A DNA stretch of 64,000 bases from Pseudomonas sp. NFACC02 (GTDB lineage: Bacteria > Pseudomonadota > Gammaproteobacteria > Pseudomonadales > Pseudomonadaceae), in contig NZ_FOEO01000029.1 in assembly GCF_900110765.1 (NCBI RefSeq), positions 1 through 64,000 on the forward strand, in the 5' to 3' direction. The position numbers and the translations under genes are program-made. A model generated the notes under the pieces. It did no database searches and had not been told where the DNA came from. It worked only from the letters and a program-made list of their open reading frames with translations. This document shows, piece after piece, positions 1-8,567 of the stretch (its first letter is position 1; each line of letters begins with the position of its first letter).

Positions 1-261
1 GTGGTCAGCGCCATCGGCAGCCTGACGGTTGTTACCTACACGGTCGGCGCCATCAGCGGCCAGACGATTTGCACCGACATGGTCAGCACCATCGGAAGCC
101 TGACGATAAGAACCGGTGTGCGATGCATTAGTGTGAGAAGAGCCGCCTTCAGCGACAACAGTACCGTTCAATATCGCGTGATTATCAGAAACGGGCAGAG
201 CGAATGCACTCGATGCCAGAATGGAAAGACTAAGGCCAAACAGAAGGTTCGAAGTTTTCAT
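1..261 (-). CDS. Secreted tandem-repeat protein, paralogue A (partial, C-terminus cut)
   Basis: The reading frame starts at the ATG at 261-259 and is still open at the window edge (87 codons seen). A GGAG ribosome site lies 8 nt before the start. The first ~21 residues (MKTSNLLFGLSLSILASSAFA) form a clear Sec signal peptide ending in a SAFA cleavage site. After a linker rich in H, N, S and G come degenerate copies of a 13-residue unit (for example AADGADRVGNNRQ). It is a paralogue of the complete protein at 685-1149: same leader, same linker motif AENG/AEGG-SSHTN, same repeat, and a matching upstream region. Function is unknown; I expect a periplasmic or extracellular protein. Confidence 0.75.
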   Translation of the reverse strand, partial: MKTSNLLFGLSLSILASSAFALPVSDNHAILNGTVVAEGGSSHTNASHTGSYRQASDGADHVGANRLAADGADRVGNNRQAADGADH

Positions 262-631
262 GATGTTTGCTCCATCAAAGTTCAGTAGTTTCTTTAACTT
301 GGGTATGGAGTGAATTCTACGCGCGTATGCATTAAGCAGAAGTTAACAAGATTGCTAACGACCATCGTTGAAAATGATAGTTGGCTGCAGCGCCCGGTTT
401 TAAAGCGCTCCGGGGGATTTTGATCCGAGATGGGGCAATTTCTGTCAATTTTGACATTTTTCAATCTTGACAACTGTTTAATTTTGTGAATTAAACTTTT
501 TTTGTTGGGGTTTGCGTCGCGAGGCGTGATTGAGCTGGCCTTTGGCGTGAAGCGGCCTGCCCGATGAGCAAAGTCACTCCGTAAGCCTGCGAGGGTGCGT
601 AATGACGGGGCTCGAAGGTTTTGCCGAGCCT
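262..631 (-). promoter_or_regulatory. Upstream region of repeat protein A, duplicated in front of paralogue B
   Basis: No gene is seen here. Block 302-379 matches 1189-1265 upstream of paralogue B: shared GGTATGGAGT, ATTAAG, GA(C/T)CATCG(T/C)TGAAA and TGATA words at almost the same distance from each start codon (about 41 to 118 nt). A minus-strand hexamer TAGAAT (319-314) sits where B has TAAAGT (1206-1201) and may be the -10 box. The duplication therefore included promoter and leader, so the two genes may be co-regulated. The remainder (about 380-630) is AT-rich and shows nothing I can name. Confidence 0.4.
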
Positions 632-661
632 GAAAAAACTAAGCCCGGCATGAGCCGGGCT
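632..661 (-). terminator. Rho-independent terminator of repeat protein B
   Basis: An 8-bp perfect stem AGCCCGGC/GCCGGGCT (642-649/654-661) with a 4-nt loop is followed, reading the minus strand, by AGTTTTTTC. It lies 24 nt after the stop of the gene at 685-1149. Confidence 0.85.
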
Positions 662-684
662 GGAAGAGAACCGCTTGGAGTCGA

Positions 685-1149
685 TCAGCTCAGGCGGTTT
701 GCACCCACGTGGTCAGCGCCATCTGCAGCGACACGATTTGCACCAACATGATCCGCACCGTCAGCAGCCAAGCGGTTGGCACCTACATGGTCGGCACCGT
801 CGGCAGCCAGGCGACTGGCACCTACGTGGTCCGCACCGTCGGCAGCCAGGCGATTGGCACCTACGTGGTCCGCACCGTCGGCGGCCAGGCGGTTGGCACC
901 TACATGGTCGGCACCGTCAGCAGCCAGGCGGTTGGCGCCTACGTGGTCGGCACCGTCAGCAGCCAGGCGATTGGCACCTACGTGGTCGGCGCCATCAGCA
1001 GCAACGCGACCGATATTGGTATGGGAAGAGCCGTTTTCGGCAACTACCGGCGCGTTGATATGTTTGCTTGCGTCCACAGCGGGAAGTGCAAAAGCGCTAG
1101 ATGCCAGAAGAGAGAAAGCGAGGCCGAAGATCAGTTTGTTAGTTTTCAT
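685..1149 (-). CDS. Secreted protein with eight 13-residue tandem repeats, paralogue B
   Basis: 154 residues. I chose the ATG at 1149 (MKTNKL) rather than one eight codons upstream because GGAG sits 8 nt before it, exactly as in paralogue A. Residues 1-21 are a signal peptide (MKTNKLIFGLAFSLLASSAFA). Residues ~50-153 are eight near-identical copies of AADGADHVGANRL (39-bp DNA repeats; unit 5 has S for N and unit 7 has V for L). The repeat is regular, Asp/His-rich and without Cys. The product is probably exported to the periplasm or outside. I do not recognise the family. Asp/His spacing could suit metal or ligand binding, but that is speculation. The high nucleotide identity between units implies recent expansion or active homogenisation. 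Confidence 0.8.
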   Translation of the reverse strand: MKTNKLIFGLAFSLLASSAFALPAVDASKHINAPVVAENGSSHTNIGRVAADGADHVGANRLAADGADHVGANRLAADGADHVGANRLAADGADHVGANRLAADGADHVGASRLAADGADHVGANRLAADGADHVGANRVAADGADHVGANRLS

Positions 1150-1310
1150 GGTAGTTGCTCCAGATCGATTCAAGTAAGTGGGTGACTCGGTATGGAGTTA
1201 ACTTTACTCGGCTCTGGATTATTAAGAAGTCAATCGCATTAGTAGCGATCATCGCTGAAATTGATACTACGAAAAGCACATGGTGATTCAGCGACTTAGC
1301 AGGCATGGCC

Positions 1311-1347
1311 GCGAAAAGAAGGGGCAGCCACCTGCGTGGCTGCCCCT
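1311..1347 (-). terminator. Terminator of the MFS permease gene
   Basis: An 11-bp perfect stem GGGGCAGCCAC/GTGGCTGCCCC (1321-1331/1336-1346) with loop CTGC is followed on the minus strand by TTCTTTTC. It lies 46 nt after the permease stop. Confidence 0.85.
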
Positions 1348-1392
1348 CCGGTTTTCGTGCCTGGGCGCGCACGCACGGCCCTTTCAGTACGA

Positions 1393-2715
1393 TCAGTCGG
1401 TCTCGATACGGGAGTGCTTGCGGGTGTCCTTCATGAATACGTAGACCAGCAGCGAGCAGGCGATACAGGCGGTGACGTACCAGTAGTAACCGGTTTCCAT
1501 GCCGATGCTCTTGAACCACAGCGCGATGTACTCGGCGGTGCCGCCGAAGATCGAGACGGTCAGTGCGTACGGCAGGCCGACGCCCAGTGCACGAATTTCA
1601 GTGGGGAACAGCTCGGCCTTCACAACGGCGTTGATCGAGGTGTAACCGCTGACGATGATCAGCGCCGCCATGATCAGGAAGAATGCACCCCACCAGGTTT
1701 GAATCGTGTGCAGCGTTGTGAGAATAGGCACTGTGCAGAGTGTGCCGAGCACACCGAAGGCGATCAGGATCGGGCGACGACCCACCTTGTCAGACAGCGC
1801 ACCGATTACCGGTTGCAGCACCATGAACAGAAACAGCGTGGCTGCGGAAATGGTGGTGGAGTCGGTGATGCTCATGCCGACGGTGTTCACCAGGTATTTC
1901 TGCATGTAGGTGGTGTAGGTATAGAACGCCAGGGTACCGCCCATGGTCAGGCCAACCACGGTCATGAGTTCCTTGGGATGACGCATCAGGGTGCGCATCA
2001 GGCTCTCTTTTGGCTTTTCCTTTTTCTTGGTGAATGACTCTGTTTCTTCCATGCCGCGACGCAGGAACAGCGCTACCACGGCACACAGTGCGCCAATGGC
2101 GAATGGAATGCGCCAGCCCCAGGTGTTCAACTGCTCGACCGTGAGCGTCTGCTGCAGCACGATCAACACGCCCAGTGCGATGAGCTGGCCGGAGATCAGC
2201 GTCACGTATTGGAAGCTGGAGAAGAAGCCACGACGTTCCTTGGTCGCCATCTCGCTGAGATAGGTCGCCGAGGTGCCGTACTCGCCACCGACTGACAGGC
2301 CCTGCAGCAAGCGAGCGAACACCAGCAGGATGGGGGCGCCGACGCCGATGGTTTCGTAACCGGGTGTCAGGGCGATGATCAGCGAGCCGAAACACATCAG
2401 CAGAACCGAAACCATCAGAGCAGCCTTGCGGCCTTTGCGGTCAGCGTAAAGGCCCATCAGCCAGCCGCCGATCGGGCGCATCAAAAAGCCGACCGCGAAG
2501 ATTGCCGCAGTGTTGAGCAGTTGTGCGGTGGTGTCCCCTTTAGGGAAGAAGACTTTGGCGAAGTAAAGGGAGAAGGCAGCGTAGACGTACCAGTCGTACC
2601 ACTCGACCATGTTGCCGACCGACCCGCTGAAAATCGATTTCAGTCGATTTCGGGTGGTTTTTTCGGCGACGGGCGCGGTCGATGATCCGTTGGAAACAGA
2701 ATTGGGAATGGCCAT
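1393..2715 (-). CDS. kgtP: MFS permease, metabolite:H+ symporter family, alpha-ketoglutarate/dicarboxylate type
   Basis: 440 residues with about 12 membrane segments. It resembles KgtP/PcaT proteins: the N-terminal GSVGNMVEWYDWYVYAAFS block, the loop 2-3 motif GLYADRKGRKAAL and an RLLQGLSVGGEYG block, all typical of the metabolite:H+ symporter subfamily. The start at 2715 has AGGAAA 7 nt upstream. The gene stands alone between a strong terminator and a sigma-54 promoter (2778-2793), and the next genes upstream encode a sigma-54-dependent two-component system. In P. aeruginosa, MifSR and RpoN are known to be needed for use of alpha-ketoglutarate through PA5530, and I infer the same arrangement here. 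Alternative substrates are protocatechuate-type or other dicarboxylates. Confidence 0.8.
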   Translation of the reverse strand: MAIPNSVSNGSSTAPVAEKTTRNRLKSIFSGSVGNMVEWYDWYVYAAFSLYFAKVFFPKGDTTAQLLNTAAIFAVGFLMRPIGGWLMGLYADRKGRKAALMVSVLLMCFGSLIIALTPGYETIGVGAPILLVFARLLQGLSVGGEYGTSATYLSEMATKERRGFFSSFQYVTLISGQLIALGVLIVLQQTLTVEQLNTWGWRIPFAIGALCAVVALFLRRGMEETESFTKKKEKPKESLMRTLMRHPKELMTVVGLTMGGTLAFYTYTTYMQKYLVNTVGMSITDSTTISAATLFLFMVLQPVIGALSDKVGRRPILIAFGVLGTLCTVPILTTLHTIQTWWGAFFLIMAALIIVSGYTSINAVVKAELFPTEIRALGVGLPYALTVSIFGGTAEYIALWFKSIGMETGYYWYVTACIACSLLVYVFMKDTRKHSRIETD

Positions 2716-2733
2716 AGGATTTCCTGCAAGTCA

Positions 2734-2741
2734 TTGTTTTT
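2734..2741 (-). promoter_or_regulatory. Possible Crc/Hfq (CA) motif in the permease leader
   Basis: The minus strand reads AAAAACAA, fitting AAnAAnAA, about 19 nt before the ATG. Such motifs near start codons are the known Hfq/Crc catabolite-repression targets of Pseudomonas. A short motif, so a modest call. Confidence 0.35.
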
Positions 2742-2777
2742 AGATGGATCGCAGCGATGCGGTCTTGCCAGGGTGAT

Positions 2778-2793
2778 AGCAGGAGACGTGCCA
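2778..2793 (-). promoter_or_regulatory. Sigma-54 promoter of the permease gene
   Basis: The minus strand reads TGGCACGTCTCCTGCT, with GG and GC separated by exactly 10 nt as the sigma-54 consensus (TGGCAC-N5-TTGCA) requires; only one T of the -12 box differs. It is 63 nt upstream of the ATG, so transcription should begin near 2767. Confidence 0.8.
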
Positions 2794-2838
2794 GGCCTTG
2801 AAAAGCCCGGACTAGAAGGGTTTGCTTGGCTTGGGTGA

Positions 2839-2850
2839 GCGGAAATCCGC
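2839..2850. promoter_or_regulatory. Palindrome, candidate enhancer site for the DctD/MifR-type activator
   Basis: GCGGAAATCCGC is a perfect 12-bp palindrome about 78 nt upstream of the inferred start of transcription, a normal distance for a sigma-54 activator site. The adjacent response regulator gene makes it the natural candidate, but the assignment is inferred. Confidence 0.4.
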
Positions 2851-3010
2851 CGATGTGGTGTGGTTGGGTGAGCGAGATTTTGCTTATCGCGTGCGTTTTT
2901 TAAGGAGCGCTCTTGCCCGGGATGGCATCAGGTCAGCCCGCCTATTCGTATCAGGTTCGCAGCATTCGCCACCGTCGTAACCTCCGGCAGCTCCTGCAAT
3001 GGACGGGGTC

Positions 3011-4357
3011 TTACACAGAGTCGCCGCTGTCAGGCAGAAAAACTTCCCGGACCAGGCCATGGCGCTGCATCTTTTCATTCAGCGTTCGTCGCGGCAGTTG
3101 CAGCTCGTTCAAAACCGCTTTGATGTCGCCCTTGTGCCGGCTCAGTGCCGAGCGCAGGCAATGGGCCTCGAACGCTTCCTGCTGCGCCGCCAGCGACTGC
3201 CCGGCCGGCATGTCCACCGAGGCCGGGTTTTCCAGCCCGAGCACCTGACGTTCGGCGGCGTTGGCCAACTCCCGCACATTGCCCGGCCAGTCATGGCTCA
3301 GGAGATGACTCAGTTGCCCGCCACTGAGCACCGGCGCGATACGGCCCAGACGTTCCGCCGCCTGCCGTGAGAAATGACCGAACAGCAGCGGGATGTCTTC
3401 GCGGCGTTCACGCAGTGGGGGCAGGCGCAGCTCGGCGATGTTCAGGCGGTACGCCAGGTCTTCACGAAAACGCCCGGACCTGGCCTCGTCCAGCAGGTCT
3501 GGCTTGGTCGCGGCGACGATGCGCAGGTCAACCTCGATACTCTGATTGGAGCCCAATCGTTCAAGGCGCCGGTCTTGAATCACCCGCAGCAGTTTCACTT
3601 GTTGCGCCAAGGGCATGCTTTCGATTTCGTCGAGGAACAGCGTGCCACCGTGGGCGAACTCCAGTTTGCCGATGCGCTTGCCTTGCGCGCCGGTGAAGGC
3701 ACCGCTCTCATGGCCAAACAGTTCGGCTTCGAACAACTGCTCCGGAATGGCGGCGCAGTTGACGGCCACAAACGGTTTGTCGGCCCGAGGGCCGAAGTCG
3801 TGCAGGCAGCGCGCGACCATTTCCTTGCCGCTGCCGGTTTCGCCGCGAATCAGCACGTTGACCGGCAGTTGGGCGAGGTCCTGAACCTGACGGCGTAGCG
3901 TCTGAATGCTCGGCGACAAGCCCAACAAGGTGGCTTCGAGACGGCTGCGATGGTCCGCCTGTTCATGCAGGCGGCGGTTCTCCAGCACCAGCCGGCGTTT
4001 CTCCAGTGCACGGCGCAGGCTGCTCAGCAAGGTCTCCGGGGTGAACGGCTTTTCCAGAAAGTCATAGGCGCCGTCGCGCATGGCGTCCACCGCCATCGGC
4101 ACATCGCCGTGCCCGGTCAGCAGAATCACCGGCAAGTCCGGATCGCGGGCCTGGAGTTGCGCCAATAGCTCAAGCCCGCCCATACCCGGCATGCGCACGT
4201 CGCTGAGGATCACGCCGGGAAAGTGTACGGGCAGTCGCGCCAGACAGTCTTCGGCCCGACTGAACAACTGCACCGCGAAACCAGACAGTGACAGCCATTG
4301 TTCTACGGCCTCACGAATGGGGGCCTCGTCGTCGACCACGACCACCGAGTTCAGCAT
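3011..4357 (-). CDS. mifR: Sigma-54-dependent response regulator, DctD/MifR type
   Basis: 448 residues. A receiver domain (1-~120) carries the acidic pair DDE, phosphoacceptor Asp in LSDVRMPG and the conserved Lys in EKPF. A sigma-54 interaction AAA+ domain follows (~145-375) with Walker A GETGSGKE, the sigma-54 contact motif GAFTGA, Walker B TLFLDEI and an arginine-finger region FREDLAYRL. A Fis-type helix-turn-helix closes the protein (LPRRTLNEKMQRHGL). It should activate the permease promoter when phosphorylated by the histidine kinase encoded just upstream (gap 5 nt, one operon). The naming as MifR rests on the neighbouring alpha-ketoglutarate-type permease; DctD for C4-dicarboxylates is the main alternative. 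Confidence 0.85.
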   Translation of the reverse strand: MLNSVVVVDDEAPIREAVEQWLSLSGFAVQLFSRAEDCLARLPVHFPGVILSDVRMPGMGGLELLAQLQARDPDLPVILLTGHGDVPMAVDAMRDGAYDFLEKPFTPETLLSSLRRALEKRRLVLENRRLHEQADHRSRLEATLLGLSPSIQTLRRQVQDLAQLPVNVLIRGETGSGKEMVARCLHDFGPRADKPFVAVNCAAIPEQLFEAELFGHESGAFTGAQGKRIGKLEFAHGGTLFLDEIESMPLAQQVKLLRVIQDRRLERLGSNQSIEVDLRIVAATKPDLLDEARSGRFREDLAYRLNIAELRLPPLRERREDIPLLFGHFSRQAAERLGRIAPVLSGGQLSHLLSHDWPGNVRELANAAERQVLGLENPASVDMPAGQSLAAQQEAFEAHCLRSALSRHKGDIKAVLNELQLPRRTLNEKMQRHGLVREVFLPDSGDSV

Positions 4358-4362
4358 AGGGT

Positions 4363-6108
4363 TTAAGCCTCCGCGGCCTGGGCCAGACAGAAGGAAAAAC
4401 GCGCGCCATTGTCGAGGTTTTCGGCGCTCAGGCGTCCTCCCGACTCATGCACGATAGCGTAGGAAACCGCCAGTCCGAGACCGAGCCCGTCACCGACGGG
4501 TTTGGTGGTAAAGAATGGGTCAAAGATGTTCGCCAGATGCTCCGGGGCAATTCCGCTACCGCTGTCTCCCACGCTCAAGCGCCACTGCTCGCCCTCTGCA
4601 TCGATGCGGATTTCCAGTCGCTTGATCGGTCGCTCGCGCATGGCGTCCAGGGCATTACGCAGCAGGTTGATCAGCACCTGCTCCAGGCGAATCGCATCGC
4701 CCCGTACCCAGGCGGGACGCGTCAGGTCCAGTACACAGCTCACGCGCTCCTCACGAATCCGGGCGTCGAGCAGCAACATCGCCTGATCGACCACACAGGC
4801 AAGGTCCACGCGCTCTCGCAGGCCACTGGGGCTTTTGCGGGCGAAGGTCTTGAGGTGTCCGGTCAGCGCCGCCATGCGGGTCAACTGCTGGTCGAGCAGG
4901 GCCAGCGCTTTATAAGCGTCATCGACCCGGCCATGGTCGAGTAATAACCGCAGGGTTGCCAGTTGCATGCGTTGTGCGGTCAGCGGCTGGTTGATTTCGT
5001 GGGCGAGGGCGGCGGACATTTGCCCCAACGCCGCGAGCTTGGTCGATTGCACCAGTCCGTCCTGGGCCGTTCGCAAATCCCGAGTGCGCGCTTCGACCAG
5101 CTGTTCCAGCTCTTCACGGCTGCGTTGGCGCATGCGCGCCAGTCGCCAGCGCTGATAGAGAAACAGCCCCAGGAACACCAGCGTCAACCAGGCGCCGGCG
5201 GCTGCTAACGCGGCGTTTCGAATGTCTTCAGTGGCAGGCTGAGGTTTGCGCAGCAGGTGCAGTGTCCAGCCTTCCGGTTGCAGCGGTAACGACTGCCAGA
5301 GGTAATCGGTGGAGCCATCGGGCGCGACGACCCGGCTCAGGTGGCTGTTGTCGCTGAACGTGCGCAGCGGCTCCTGAGTCAGGGGTGTCAGCGGTTGTTT
5401 ATCGTACTGGCGGGTGCTGCCCAATTCACTGCGGTCCTGATCCGACAACGGCCGCAGCGAGCGATAGCGCCAGCCGGGCTGATTGGCGATGAAAACCACA
5501 CCTTTTGCATCACTGACCAGCAGCAGGTCGTCGCCCTGCGCCCACGTGTGCTCGAGGTCAGGGAACTCCAGCTTCACCACCATTGCACCGATGAACGTCC
5601 CGGCGTCGTCACGCACTGCGTTGGCCAGGAAGTAACCGGGGATGCCGCTGGTGACGCCGACCGCGTAAAACCGCCCGACGCCCGTGGCCTTGGCTTGCGT
5701 GAAATAAGGACGAAACCCGTAATTGTGGCCGACGTAGCTGCTGGGCAGTTTCCAGTTGCTGGCACCGATCGCCAGTCCGTCACGATCGAGCAGTTCCAGC
5801 GTGGAGGACTGCGCGGCGCCGTTGATCTGCTCGAGTTTCAGGTTGAGGGCTTGCGTGGTTTCAGCGCTGACCGGTCCGCGCAGGGCGGCGCGCAGTTCCG
5901 GGTCCAGTGCCAGGACGGCGGGGAGGGCACGGTAACGCTCGATCAGGGTTTGCAAGGTGTTGGCATACAGCGAAAGCTGGTCTTGCGCGCGAGCAGCCTC
6001 GTCTTCGAGTGAATGGCGTTGCGCCTGATGCATCGCCAGGGTGGCGACAATCACGGCGCCCGCCAGGATGAGCAGGACATATAGAAGAAGACGGGCGGCG
6101 CGGGGCAT
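4363..6108 (-). CDS. mifS: Sensor histidine kinase, DctB/MifS type
   Basis: 581 residues from the ATG at 6108. Frame extension upstream reads into a REP pair, so I reject longer starts. A membrane segment at ~7-27 and another at ~293-315 bracket a ~260-residue periplasmic sensor of the double-Cache type seen in DctB. After a linker come the H-box (LGQMSAALAHEINQPLTA, phosphoacceptor His), an N-box (NLLRNALDAM), a G1 box (DSGSGI) and a G2 box (GLGLGLAV). It should sense an external dicarboxylate and phosphorylate the regulator encoded 5 nt downstream. The ribosome site is weak (AGGCC). Confidence 0.85.
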   Translation of the reverse strand: MPRAARLLLYVLLILAGAVIVATLAMHQAQRHSLEDEAARAQDQLSLYANTLQTLIERYRALPAVLALDPELRAALRGPVSAETTQALNLKLEQINGAAQSSTLELLDRDGLAIGASNWKLPSSYVGHNYGFRPYFTQAKATGVGRFYAVGVTSGIPGYFLANAVRDDAGTFIGAMVVKLEFPDLEHTWAQGDDLLLVSDAKGVVFIANQPGWRYRSLRPLSDQDRSELGSTRQYDKQPLTPLTQEPLRTFSDNSHLSRVVAPDGSTDYLWQSLPLQPEGWTLHLLRKPQPATEDIRNAALAAAGAWLTLVFLGLFLYQRWRLARMRQRSREELEQLVEARTRDLRTAQDGLVQSTKLAALGQMSAALAHEINQPLTAQRMQLATLRLLLDHGRVDDAYKALALLDQQLTRMAALTGHLKTFARKSPSGLRERVDLACVVDQAMLLLDARIREERVSCVLDLTRPAWVRGDAIRLEQVLINLLRNALDAMRERPIKRLEIRIDAEGEQWRLSVGDSGSGIAPEHLANIFDPFFTTKPVGDGLGLGLAVSYAIVHESGGRLSAENLDNGARFSFCLAQAAEA

Positions 6109-6131
6109 GTGAAAGGCCTGAGGGTACTGAA

Positions 6132-6218
6132 CCTGTAGGTGCTCGCCCGCAATAGCCCATGTCAGTCGCCTCGGCAGGCGCTGAAGGCATGTAATCGCGG
6201 GCAAGCGCGCTCCTGCAC
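6132..6218. repeat. REP pair (inverted), Pseudomonas type
   Basis: A left arm CCTGTAGGTGCTCGCCCGC (from 6132) faces a right arm GCGGGCAAGCGCGCTCCTGC (ending near 6216). These are two diverged copies of the REP whose core is GTAGGAGCGCGCTTGCCCGC, also seen at 25025-25120. The pair lies between the bglX stop side and the kinase start. Confidence 0.7.
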
Positions 6219-6230
6219 ATTAATCTCTTC

Positions 6231-6257
6231 GTGGCGCGATCTTGCACACCGCGCCAC
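6231..6257 (-). terminator. Hairpin after bglX, possible terminator
   Basis: An 8-bp perfect stem GTGGCGCG/CGCGCCAC with an 11-nt loop lies just after the bglX stop. No strong U-run follows, so termination may be weak or the hairpin may stabilise the mRNA end. Confidence 0.4.
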
Positions 6258-6266
6258 CTGCGGGGC

Positions 6267-8567
6267 TTAAAGCAGGCTGAACGTCGTTTCTTTCACGTCC
6301 TCGGAGTCCAGACCGATCATCAGTTTGAATTCGCCCGGTTCAGCCGCGTATTTGAGCGACGGATTGAAGAACTTCAGGTCTTCCTCGGTCACGGTGAAGG
6401 TCACGGTTTTTTCTTCACCGGGTTTCAGCATGATTTTCTGGAAGTTCTTCAGCTCTTTGACGGGACGGCTGATGGACGCCGCGACGTCCCGCAGGTACAG
6501 CTGAACCACCGTTTCGCCCGCAACCTTGCCGGTGTTCTTCACCTGAACAGTCGCGGTCAGTTTGTCTTTGCGGGTCATCTTGTTGATCGACAGGACGATG
6601 TCCGAGACGTTGAATTGGGTGTAGCTCAGGCCATAACCAAACGGGAACAGCGGGCTGGTCGGCTCTTCGAAATAGTTCGAGGTGTAGTTCGAGTCGTTGA
6701 CGCGGTACGGACGACCGGTGTTCAGGTGATTGTAGTAGGCAGGTACCTGCCCCACCGAGCGAGGGAAAGTCATGGGCAGCTTGCCGGACGGGTTATAGTC
6801 GCCGAACAGCACGTCCGCCAGCGCATTACCGCCTTCTGTGCCCAGGAACCAGGTTTCAAGCATGGCATCGGCCAGCTTGTTTTCCTCGACCAGCGCCAGC
6901 GGCCGGCCATTCATCAGCACGATGACCAATGGCTTGCCAGTGGCTTTGAGCGCTTTGATCAGATCGCGCTGACGACCTGGCAGTACCAGGTCCACACGGC
7001 TTGCGGCTTCATGGGACATGTTGCGCGATTCGCCGACCACGGCCACGACCACGTCCGACTGCTGGGCTACCTTGACCGCCTCGTCGATCATCTCCTGCTC
7101 GGGACGGCCATCGATGTGAATCTGGTCATCCATCTTGTCCAGGTAGGTGATCGCTTCCTGGTTATCGGTGACGTTAGTACCGGCGGCGTAGAGAATCTTC
7201 GCTTTGTCGCCGATGGCATTGGCCAGCCCGTCGTAGGCGCTGACCGTCTGACGCGCCAGGCCCGCGGCAGACCAACTGCCCAGCATGTCCAGCGAGCTCT
7301 TGGCCAGCGGACCAACGATAGCGATGGTGCCTTGTTTCTTCAGCGGCAGGGTGTTGTGGTCGTTCTTCAGCAGGACCATGCTGCGGCGCGCGACGTCTCG
7401 GGCTTCGGTGCGGTGCAGGCGGTTTTCGGCATCGCGATCGACCGGGTCGTCGACGGCCGCGCCTATGCGCAGGTAGGGGTTGGCGAACAGGCCCATTTCC
7501 CACTTCGCGCCGAGTACTTCGCGCACGGCATTGTCGACCTCCTTGATCGACACTTCACCGTTCTTGACCAGCGCAGGGAGTTCTTCGCCGTAAGCCTTGT
7601 CGTTCATGCTGAGGTCTACACCGGCCTTGATCGCCAGCTTCGCGGCTTCGCGGAAGTCCTTGGCCACGCCGTGGTCGATCAGTTCCTTGATCGCCCCGTG
7701 GTCGCTGATGGTGACACCCTTGAATCCCCAGTCCTTGCGCAACACGTCCTGCAGCAGCCACGCGTTGGCGGTGGAAGGCACGCCGTTGATTGAATTCAAG
7801 GCGACCATCACACCTCCAGCGCCCGCGTCGATGGCGGCGCGGTAGGGTGGGAGGTAATCCTGCTGCATGCGCACCGGGCTCATGTCGACGGTGTTGTAGT
7901 CGCGACCGCCTTCCACTGCTCCATAAAGGGCGAAGTGTTTGACGGCGGCCATGATGCTGTTCGGTGCTTGAGTGCTGGTGCCCTGGAAAGCGCGGGTCAT
8001 CGTCGCGGAGAGGCGGGAGACGAGATACGTGTCCTCGCCGAAGCCTTCGGAGCTGCGGCCCCAACGGGCATCACGGGTGATGTCGACCATCGGCGCGAAG
8101 GTCATGTCTACGCCATCGGCAGCGGCTTCGATCGCGGAAACGCGACCGGCACGGGTGACGGCGTCCATGTCCCAGGTCGATGCCAGTCCCAGGCTGATCG
8201 GAAATATGGTGCGCTGGCCGTGGATCACGTCGTACGCAAAGAACATCGGGATCTTCATGCGGCTGTGGCCGACGGCGGCGTCCTGCATGGCGCGGTTATC
8301 GGGCAGCAGAACGGAGTTGAAGGTACCGCCAATTCTGCCTGCAGCGATTTCCTTGACGATTTCCGACTTCGGCATTTCCGGGCCGATGCTGATGAGGCGC
8401 AGTTGACCGATCTTCTCGTCGAGGGTCATCTGCTTCATCAGGTTGGAGATGAATGCATTCTTGGCCTGTAACGTGGACAGATTACTGGCGGGGCTGGTTG
8501 CGGTTTCGGCCCAGACGGACTGACTGGCCAAACCGACGACTAGACTCAGTAAACACAGCTTATTCAT
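6267..8567 (-). CDS. bglX: Periplasmic beta-glucosidase, glycoside hydrolase family 3
   Basis: 766 residues from the ATG at 8567 (GAGAAA upstream), starting with a signal peptide (MNKLCLLSLVVGLASQSVWA). The GH3 N-domain spans ~30-380, with KHFALYGAVEGGRDYN and the nucleophile Asp in VTISDHGA. The GH3 C-domain spans ~400-640 (TIAIVGPLA, VVVAVVGES, PSGKLPMTFPRSVGQVPAYYN). A C-terminal Fn3-like domain (~670-760) is also present. This is the full BglX layout. The enzyme would release glucose from beta-glucosides such as cellobiose or plant glucosides in the periplasm. Distal AAAAACAAA on the minus strand near 8625 is ~55 nt before the start and is not counted as a Crc site. Confidence 0.92.
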   Translation of the reverse strand: MNKLCLLSLVVGLASQSVWAETATSPASNLSTLQAKNAFISNLMKQMTLDEKIGQLRLISIGPEMPKSEIVKEIAAGRIGGTFNSVLLPDNRAMQDAAVGHSRMKIPMFFAYDVIHGQRTIFPISLGLASTWDMDAVTRAGRVSAIEAAADGVDMTFAPMVDITRDARWGRSSEGFGEDTYLVSRLSATMTRAFQGTSTQAPNSIMAAVKHFALYGAVEGGRDYNTVDMSPVRMQQDYLPPYRAAIDAGAGGVMVALNSINGVPSTANAWLLQDVLRKDWGFKGVTISDHGAIKELIDHGVAKDFREAAKLAIKAGVDLSMNDKAYGEELPALVKNGEVSIKEVDNAVREVLGAKWEMGLFANPYLRIGAAVDDPVDRDAENRLHRTEARDVARRSMVLLKNDHNTLPLKKQGTIAIVGPLAKSSLDMLGSWSAAGLARQTVSAYDGLANAIGDKAKILYAAGTNVTDNQEAITYLDKMDDQIHIDGRPEQEMIDEAVKVAQQSDVVVAVVGESRNMSHEAASRVDLVLPGRQRDLIKALKATGKPLVIVLMNGRPLALVEENKLADAMLETWFLGTEGGNALADVLFGDYNPSGKLPMTFPRSVGQVPAYYNHLNTGRPYRVNDSNYTSNYFEEPTSPLFPFGYGLSYTQFNVSDIVLSINKMTRKDKLTATVQVKNTGKVAGETVVQLYLRDVAASISRPVKELKNFQKIMLKPGEEKTVTFTVTEEDLKFFNPSLKYAAEPGEFKLMIGLDSEDVKETTFSLL

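Noticed and set aside
675..1185. CRISPR-like 39-bp tandem repeats, and several plus-strand frames across them
   Set aside because: The repeats are contiguous without spacers and encode a clean signal-peptide protein on the minus strand; the plus-strand frames are shadows of the repeat.
4363..6204. Longer start for the sensor kinase at 6204
   Set aside because: The added 32 residues are REP-derived sequence and would bury the N-terminal membrane helix.
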